Of a stretch of DNA of 64,000 bases, positions 56,815 to 64,000 are shown in pieces (position 1 is the stretch's first letter; every line of letters begins with the position of its first letter). The stretch spans positions 47,595,364 to 47,659,363 of the forward strand of contig NC_067196.1 of assembly GCF_000699445.3 (NCBI RefSeq), in the 5' to 3' direction. The notes under the pieces are model-generated. The model had not been told where the DNA came from and searched no databases. It saw only the letters and a list, made by a program, of their open reading frames with translations. The translations under genes and the position numbers were made by a program. The stretch comes from Schistosoma haematobium (taxonomy: Eukaryota; Platyhelminthes; Trematoda; Strigeidida; Schistosomatidae).

Positions 56815-57160
56815 TTTCATCAAGTTATCTGTTTTGTTGTTTGTTTTAGCACATCATTATGTCTGTTGTGCACACAATCTATTCAGGCGCGTTTATGGAA
56901 AGTTTACAACCTTTCGCTATACGGGATACAAGAAGGTACAATCAGCGACATCATGGTGGCCGGCAATATGCATTGAAACGAATGAATATGAATCAAATGT
57001 GGATTACCGAACTCCTAACTGGTCATCATTCAAAATTTATCGTCACAATCGATCAAGGTATAAGAAAAAGAAACTTGTTGAAATACTTTATGCTGAGAAT
57101 TCTGTGTTGTACCAAAAATATAATGTTGAATAAAGCTTCTAATAATAATAAATAAAAAAC
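56815..57160 (+). repeat. retroposed repeat with (AAT)n tail, copy 2
   Basis: It carries an open frame (56859-57155) that copy 1 breaks. The frame lacks a known motif. Both copies begin in a TTTCA-CAAGTTATC-GTTTT stretch and end in AAT repeats. Confidence 0.78.
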
Positions 57161-58934
57161 TAAAAGTGGACTCAAGATTGACGATAGTATTTGTATCAAT
57201 TAGATTATCACTACCAGTTAAAAATAACTATGGTTCAAATTTATAGTCTCATCTCATATAGATTGATCTATTGTTTCCAATATCCCTTTAAATCATATCA
57301 CAAATGTAATATGGTATATTTTAAAAATTTCCATTTTGTAATTAGTATTCATAGTTCATGTTCAAAAGACTACATTGATCATGGATTCAATATTCATATA
57401 TATCGGGTATTGGCATAACATTCAAAATTAAAAGCAAATTTATCAGAACGGATATCAAGTTAAACATGTATATCACGTTTATGTACATACTGTAGTCAAA
57501 TGTATATAAAATTATTTTATTTCCCAATGAGTCGGTTATCTTATCTTGTCATTAAATATTTAGAGCCAGTTTTTAATTTACCTAACCTTTAACATAGTGA
57601 AATAAACAACAGTTTTAAAACTCAATTTAATGGTCAGATATATCTTTTCATATCCCTCTTTAGTGGCCCAATATCTGACTCTAGTTAGACCGTATGATTG
57701 CTATTGAAATATACATGTCATCAATCCTCGTATAAAATTATAGAGTTAACTCGCATTGGTGAATAATGGAATTAAATAAGTCGAATGTGTATATTTCATA
57801 CAATCGTTAATTCAGACAAACGATAGAGGGAATTAAGCGAAATGATGTGCAGTGGAGAAGGAATGTAGTCCAACTCCATTTAGCCAAGCATGAATCAATA
57901 TTCATAATTGAACAAAAATAAGTTAAAGACATGTGATGAATATGATAAGAAGTGTACACACATATGCTCATATATAAACAGTCAAGGTTGATAAATGAAT
58001 AATTAACATGGTCAAAATGTAACTCAAGGCGAATGGATAAATTAAACTGTCCGGAAACTAGAATAAGTTATATGGGCTCAACATAGTAATTGACACTACA
58101 CCTCTTTTTTCCTAAAAACATCAATTAATTTCGGTAATATTCGTTGCTTTTATATTATTCATTTCTGATTTTATTTATTTTCAAGGTCATATTTTGTATC
58201 ATGGTGATTAAAGGAAAGTTTTATTTCAACTGAATAGATCCGAACCCCTTTCCTGTAGTGAAAAAAATTTTTTTTTTAAAGTCAGATATCGTAACTAGTT
58301 TTTCTTTAGTTTCTAAATGATTTCAACTTGTTCAGATTACATTAATAAGAGTATGTAAGTCATGGTGATTTTAACTAACTTTCAATATATCTAATGAATA
58401 AATTATTGTTGTCAAGACTTAGTTAATTAGAATTTTTTTGAAAATATACAAATTTTAATCTGATAAGGACAATAAAAGGTTAACTAATATCATTAACCTC
58501 ATTTACAAATAAATTTAACTTTTAAGTAACAACATTTGAAATAAACAAAACTTTGTATATTTTCAAAATTAAACCGGTTTTGTTGTTGTTGGACTTAGGT
58601 CATTAAGATTTAACGTAACTTTTCTTAATATCTGCTAAAAGATTCAGAATTTCAAAACTATCATTAATTCGAATAGATTTAATTATATAGATAATCGATT
58701 ATATAAATGTTGGGTGATTTAATTTTGGTAGTTTGAATGATTTAAAAATATTTATTTCTTTATTTGTTTCAATGTTAATGTACATGTTACCATTTATTAT
58801 CCCATAATGTCTTTATGACAGTTGGGGATAGTATAGAGTGTAAAACTATGCTTTTATACTTAAGTGTACTGAAAAATATGGTGAAAAATATGGTTATTAT
58901 TTTCATCATTAAATACTCTTTTATGACTTATTAT
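57161..58934. other. nothing recognised
   Basis: AT-rich sequence with no supported gene or matched repeat. Confidence 0.4.
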
Positions 58935-59830
58935 GATTTCTCTTTCTTCCGGTGATCTACTGGATTATGAAGGCGTCAACATCTGAGGGGGGAAACACGG
59001 GGTACAGTGAACAGCTACGATGCAGTTGGACTATCTAGACATCGCAGATGATTTGGCTCTTTTATCGCACACGCAACAACAAATGCAGCAGAAGACGACC
59101 AATGTAGCAGCAGCCTCAGCAGCAATAGCTCTCAACATACACAAAGGGAAAAGCAAGATTCTCCGACACAACACAACATGCACCAATCCAATCACACTTG
59201 ACGGAGAAGATTTGGAAGATGTAAAATCCTTTGCATATCTGGGCAGCATCACTGATGAACATGGTGGATCTGATGCAGATGTGGAGGCGCGGATAGGAAA
59301 AGCAAGAACAGCATATTTACAACTGAACAACATCTGAAACTCAAAACAACTGTCAACCAACACCAAGGTCAGGATTTTCAATACAAATGTCAAGACAGTT
59401 CTATTGTATGGGGTGGAAACCTGGAGAACTACGAAAGTCATCTTCCAGAAGATACAGGTGTTTATTAACAGTTGTCTACGCAAAATACTTCGGATCCGTT
59501 GGCCGGACACTATTAGCAACAACTTACTGTGGGAGAGAACAAACCAGATCCCAGTGGAGGAAGAAATCAGGAAGAAGCGCTGGAAGTAGATAGGACACAC
59601 ATTGAGGAAAGCACCCAACTGCGTCACAAGACAAGCCCTCACATGGAATCCTGCAGGCCAAAGGAGGAGAGGAAGACCAAAGAACACATTACATCACGAA
59701 ATGGAGACAAATATGAGACAAATGAACAGCGATTGGATTGAAGTAGAAAGGAAGGCTTGGGACAGAGTGGGTTTGAAAATGCTGGTTGGCGATCTATGGT
59801 CTATTGGGGGTCACAGGGGTAAGCAAGTAA
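58935..59830 (+). mobile_element. RTE-like LINE, 3' part (RT motif C to C-terminus)
   Basis: Reading starts at FLFLPVIYWIMKASTSEG just after motif B. Motif C region is DIADDLALLSHTQQQM, where ADD is the catalytic pair. Then come [66 protein letters not shown] and [17 protein letters not shown]. There are a few stops (59337, 59589) and a short frameshift near the start. It ends without a clear tail near 59830. Confidence 0.88.
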
Positions 59831-60269
59831 GTATAGTTGTGTTAAGCTTACCTTGCCAGATAGACCAGAAACGTTTTGTATGTAGTTGAGCATTCATAAA
59901 TCTCTAAAAATCTGTATTAAATCTTTCAAAGAAAAAGTATAGAGCAGGAGAAATCTTTTGATGTATGCTTCATTTTATTGAAATTCCATTGAGAAGCCAA
60001 AGTACGAAGCGCTTTACTTATATCTTATAAAATTAAATGTAAGCAGATTGATTTATTTAACTTTGAGACTCAGTGATATTATACACCTAGTAAAGTAAGT
60101 GAAGTTCCTTTCGAATCTTCTACTCGGTTATTAAAAGGTGGCTACTGAAATCATCATTCCTCTATGGATTAAAACTCGTTAATGATTTCAGCTAATAATG
60201 AATTACTTACTCATTGGACGGGTTTAATAACGACTTGAAATAACAATGTCTTAGCCTTTTTGGGTTACT

Positions 60270-60520
60270 GATCGGTTGGAGTTAGACAGTAACACCACTG
60301 GATGCCGGCTCAGTGGTCTAGAGGTTAAGCGTTTGCGCGCAGGATCGACAAGCCCTGGGTTAGAATCCTGCGGGCGAGATCGTGGATGCGCACTGCTGAC
60401 GGATCCCACAATTGGATGAAACGATCGCCCAGTGCTTTCGGTTTTTCCATGGTGATCTAACCTTAATTGACTCATGAACGTAACTATTAAAATTACTATA
60501 ATATCCACAAAAACTCATTT
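60270..60520 (+). repeat. family B tRNA-headed SINE, hammerhead decayed
   Basis: The head at 60302-60375 has GCCGGCTCAGTGGTCTAGAGG and GGGTTAGAATCC. The core at 60394-60428 reads CTGACGG, with A9 lost and the cleavage triplet changed to CGC. Confidence 0.85.
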
Positions 60521-61127
60521 CTGAAAATATAGTTTCATTGAATATATTAATTGTAACAACAAAAATGACTCATTTCTAATTAAAAGAGAGTTTTAGACAT
60601 AACAGTTAAAATTAGACTAGAGTGTTTAGAGATGGATTGTATAACAAAACAGTTTAATATATCTTAATTACTTCCGCTTACTGAATAACAACCATTAACG
60701 TGTTTAACTTCATATATTTAGGTTTTTTAATAATTAAAAATGTTGTTTAGTTGAAACATGTAAGTAGACAGATAAAATGCTTGATGGATATGAAATCACT
60801 TAAGTTAATATGGAGTAACTAGGGTGTGACTGGTTAAGAAAATCAATCCAGTGGTGTGAAATTGTATACCCCAATGATATTAGATAGAAATACTAGCGTG
60901 TAGTTGTAACAAAACGTGTATACAAATAACTCACTTAAGTAGAAAATACTTATCATGTACATGAATATATGTAAATACACTTCAAATATATGTTGTTCTG
61001 GGATAAAATCTTTTGTGAGGCGATAATATCTAAAATAATAAAAATGTATTTGGTTCATTGGTGAGTAGAATCGTACTATAAAGTTTGCTTCATAAAAGTT
61101 TTAAAACTCAGAATCTGATTAATAAAC

Positions 61128-61502
61128 TTTACCGAATGTTTTTGATTGAGATCATGAACCGATTGACATTAGACCACCATTGAAAACCTGGAAGCACTGG
61201 ACGGCCGTTCCGTCCTATTTTGGGACTCCTCAGCATTGCACATCCACGATCCCGCTCACGAGATTCAAACCCAGGGCCTTCAGTCTTGAACGCGAACGTT
61301 TAATCTACTGGACCACTGAGCCGGTATCCAATGATGTTAATGTCTAACTTCAACCAATCCACGAAATCGCGCGACCAACTTCCATTGTACTGAGGTAGAT
61401 ACCTGTCTCTATCCGACAAGGATTAGCTCCACTGATCACGGTTTCTCACTAGAACTCCAAGAATTCCCTCACAAAGCTAGTCACTAGTGAGCACATAATA
61501 GT
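61128..61502 (-). repeat. family B SINE, complete ~375-bp monomer
   Basis: It includes the tail, hammerhead (61201-61234, GGAC-GGAA so A13 is lost), head (61255-61325) and the ~175-bp leader. It is followed directly by the tail of another unit, as in a tandem array. Confidence 0.83.
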
Positions 61503-61572
61503 TATCAGTATATGGGTTGTGGAAACTACTGAGTTTTGATTGAGATCATGAACCGATTGATGTTAGACCACC

Positions 61573-61800
61573 TTTCATAATAACAACACCAGATCCTTTA
61601 TCCAGTTTATCTATAATAATATCTGCATTATTTCGCAATACTTTTAATGATTTGAAGTGCAGAAAAATTAATATGCTTTTCTGCTTCGGTACATGAGATT
61701 GAAATTCGTGTACGATATCCATTGTTTAGCTTTAAACCAACTTTGATTTTGTTATAACGGTTGGTTTTCCACGTATACATGTATGGATATTAATTTACCT
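61573..61800 (-). pseudogene. Penelope-like RT N-terminal fragment
   Basis: The minus strand shows GYRTRISISCTEAEKHINF and, after a frame change, VLRNNADIIIDKLDKGSGVVIM. The D-K-x-x-G-V-V block is typical of the start of Penelope-like RTs. It is fused at 61573 to GGTGGTCTAAC of the family B tail. Confidence 0.62.
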
Positions 61801-61879
61801 TAAACGAATATCTACGCTAGATTCCCTTCCAGTGTTTATTCTACAGGAATTCAACACAACTCAGATAAAGAACACGTGG

Positions 61880-62100
61880 TTAGCCTGACTGGAAGGAGGA
61901 TCAGATGCAGATGTAAAGTCGAGGACTGGCAAAGCAAGGGCCGCATTCCTACAATTGAAGAACATATGGAACTCAAAACAACTTTAAACCAATATAAAAG
62001 AATCTTCAATACGAATGTCGATACAGTTCCACTGTACGGAACTGAGACTTGGAGAACTACTGCAACCATAGTCAAGAAGGTACAAGTATCTATAAATATC
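61880..62100 (+). mobile_element. RTE-like LINE fragment
   Basis: GGSDADVKSRTGKARAAFLQL and, in another frame, TEL-GTETWRTT match 59267-59440. It ends at TACAAGTATCTAT. Confidence 0.8.
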
Positions 62101-62164
62101 ACCAATCGGTTCATGATCTCAATCAAAAACCTAATAATCTCCGAAATCCCTATACTGATATTAC

Positions 62165-63519
62165 CGAATGTATCTACCAAGAACATTTTTAAACTATGTA
62201 ACTATGAGAACTCGAAATTCAGTCAAAAGAATTTCAATGCAATGTAAAAGCATTATTCATAGACTATGATTTAGTAAAATTATTTATGAAATAGATTTTG
62301 TTAAATATCAGTCTTAATAGCATAGATGAATTTGATGGTGTTCAAATCTTTAAGCAAACTATTTCAATGATTTAACTCTCATTACAGTTGTAGATAACAT
62401 TAATACCAAGTTTGAATAATCTACTAATAAGATTGTCTATAACAGTAGTATAAATCTCACATTGAATAATTTAGCTCATAAAGTACAATAAAACAACACA
62501 TATATCAAATGTTTGTTGAATAAATACTATTAACAGCGAATAATACAGATTCTCTTCATTACATCATCTGACTAACATTAATACAATAATTTACTATTGT
62601 CACAGGATATTCAAATATAAATGTCAAAAATTAAAAATGAAAAAAATTGAAATCTGTTCAACAAAAGTGTTTTGCTTATTCTGTCTACCACTCTTGATAC
62701 AGTTATCATAAACTCATCCTCTCAACAACAACAACAACAACGACAGCAACAACAGTAACAAACTACAGCGCTGAAGTTAGAACAAAAAATAACCCAAAAT
62801 TTAATTCACTGGGTAAAATGTCTGATTCGGTTTGTTTGAACGAAATACTTAAAAAATAACAATATAATTGTTATTCATTTAATTATAGTAAAATTTGGCA
62901 TGCGTAATGATGTCGGATTTTAGGTGTTGGTATTTCATTTTACTTAGATTGATTCATAAATGAAACAAAATATAATCAGAAAAATATATGAAACTTTTTA
63001 TGGTAAATTATTTGCTCCGTTTATTAAAAAAATATGATTTGAGTTGAGTTTTTTTCTTTTTGTTGGAACTATTTAAATAACCTACATTCATTTGAAATCT
63101 CTGCTGATATTATAATCAGAAAAGACAACGAAAGCTTCTTGATTAAACCATCTAGATTAGAAAAAGAGATTTCATCAGGATCATCTATCTAAGATACAAT
63201 TCTTCATTATATCATATGTAACCTTACAAGAATAATTTTGAATTTCGGTAAACGGAGATTTAATGACATCCAAATCAGATAAAATGTAACGTTAAAATAT
63301 AGACATTATTATGTAACTAGTAGTGAGTAACGTTTCATTTTGACTGGAATTACGATATAATTACTGAATGCAGCTCAAGAGTTTACTAAACAACACTAAT
63401 TATCATACAAACGAGTTGAAAATCGGCATTTACTGATGACATTGATTGTTGTATTTCTTAGAACAACAAACTTTATAAATCACAATTTAAAACGATGATG
63501 CTGTTCGTGTTATAACAAA
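62165..63519. other. nothing recognised
   Basis: AT-rich, with a (CAA)n run at 62727-62757. Confidence 0.4.
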
Positions 63520-63894
63520 ATCATTATTTCAATAGTTGAATTCATGAGCTAATTAAAGCCAGACCACCATGGAAAACATAGAAGCACTGGAAGGCCGTTT
63601 CGTCCTAGTATGGGACTCCTTAGTAGTGCGCATCCACAATTCCGCCTCGCGAGATTCGAACCCAGGTCTTGTGCGCGGACGCTTAACCACTAGACCACTA
63701 AGCCGGCATCCAACGGTATTAATGTCTAACTTCAACTAATTCACAAAATTGAGCCACACGTCTACCATTGTCTTCAGTGAGTTACTACCTCACAACACAC
63801 CCCGTTGAACTCCACTGGTCACTGATTCTCACTGGAGCTCCAGGAAATACCTCTTGAAACCAGTTACTGATGAGAATATGCTGAGTAGTATCAG
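63520..63894 (-). repeat. family B SINE, ~375-bp monomer, hammerhead decayed
   Basis: The core at 63591-63625 reads CTAAGGA with a CTTC in place of the GTC site, so it is dead. Head at 63645-63712, box B GGGTTCGAATC. Leader to 63890. Confidence 0.83.
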
Positions 63895-63965
63895 AAGGGT
63901 TTTTGTAGATATCATAATAATTTCAATAGTTCAGATCATGATTCAATTGAAGCTAGACTATTATT
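63895..63965 (-). repeat. tail of an adjoining family B unit
   Basis: TATCAGAAGGGTTTTTGTAG...GAAGCTAGACTA is the tail of a second monomer in the same orientation, broken before the ribozyme. Confidence 0.75.
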
Positions 63966-64000
63966 GTAATGATTTAGGTACATTAATCAAGCACCTTCAT

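Larger units (their letters stand above)
61503..62160. mobile_element. inverted-tail unit enclosing Penelope-like and RTE fragments
   Basis: Tail sequence at 61503-61559 is repeated in reverse complement at 62103-62160 (TATCAGTATA... TTGATTGAGATCATGAACCGATTG). Between them lie a minus-strand Penelope-like RT fragment (61573-61800) and a plus-strand RTE fragment (61880-62100) in place of a ribozyme. Confidence 0.72.

Noticed and set aside
59031..59687. 218-codon minus frame
   Set aside because: Antisense shadow of the RTE C-terminal region, which has clear RT motifs on the plus strand.
60302..60375. tRNA gene
   Set aside because: Box A and B-like sequences are present but it is the head of a SINE: it recurs in many copies, lacks a foldable acceptor stem and continues into the hammerhead.

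Overview
The window is flatworm nuclear DNA, almost certainly from a blood fluke (genus Schistosoma). It is AT-rich and repeat-saturated. Its introns range from about 30 nt to more than 12 kb. It carries many copies of tRNA-headed SINE/satellite repeats with hammerhead ribozyme (HHR) cores of the type known from schistosome Sm-alpha DNA. Species is not assigned.

Two host genes can be reconstructed by joining exons. (1) COP9 signalosome subunit 7 (CSN7), plus strand, 9095-12210: four exons, about 281 residues, complete. Its first two introns are 40 and about 32 nt, and the third is 2.2 kb. (2) A carbonic anhydrase-related protein of the acatalytic CA10/CA11 type, minus strand, 48374 down to 23778: six exons covering the C-terminal ~267 residues. 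Its N-terminal exon(s) were not found. All three zinc-binding histidine positions appear to be replaced.

Layout. 1-9000: old mobile-element debris, namely LTR-like repeats, a CR1-like LINE relic ending about 110 bp before the CSN7 start, and two solo LTRs of one family with exact 5-bp target duplications (5564-6061 and 7888-8354). 9.1-12.4 kb: CSN7, with a ~220-bp-arm inverted repeat and a TA microsatellite in intron 3. 12.4-23.7 kb: no firm gene. It holds a 508-bp repeat, the 5' part of an RTE-like LINE (17.2-19.45 kb), Sm-alpha copies and a perfect 130-bp-arm inverted repeat. 23.8-48.4 kb: the CA-related gene. Its 12.4-kb last intron holds a nested composite (PLE-derived terminal-inverted-repeat element, nearly intact LINE, fold-back HHR SINE), and another intron holds a Merlin-type transposase relic. 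48.4-64 kb: no recognised gene, but many HHR-SINEs, the 3' part of an RTE-like LINE (58.9-59.8 kb) and a fold-back element carrying retroelement fragments.

The most interesting theme is the hammerhead repeats. Two families with different tRNA-like heads share one ribozyme design: type I, a short stem II, and a self-complementary octamer as stem III. Several copies lie inside inverted repeats made from the element's own 3' tail, some are tandem, and one inverted-repeat unit encloses Penelope-like and RTE fragments instead of a ribozyme. Everything was read by eye from the sequence. Family names rest on recognised motifs, not on a database search.
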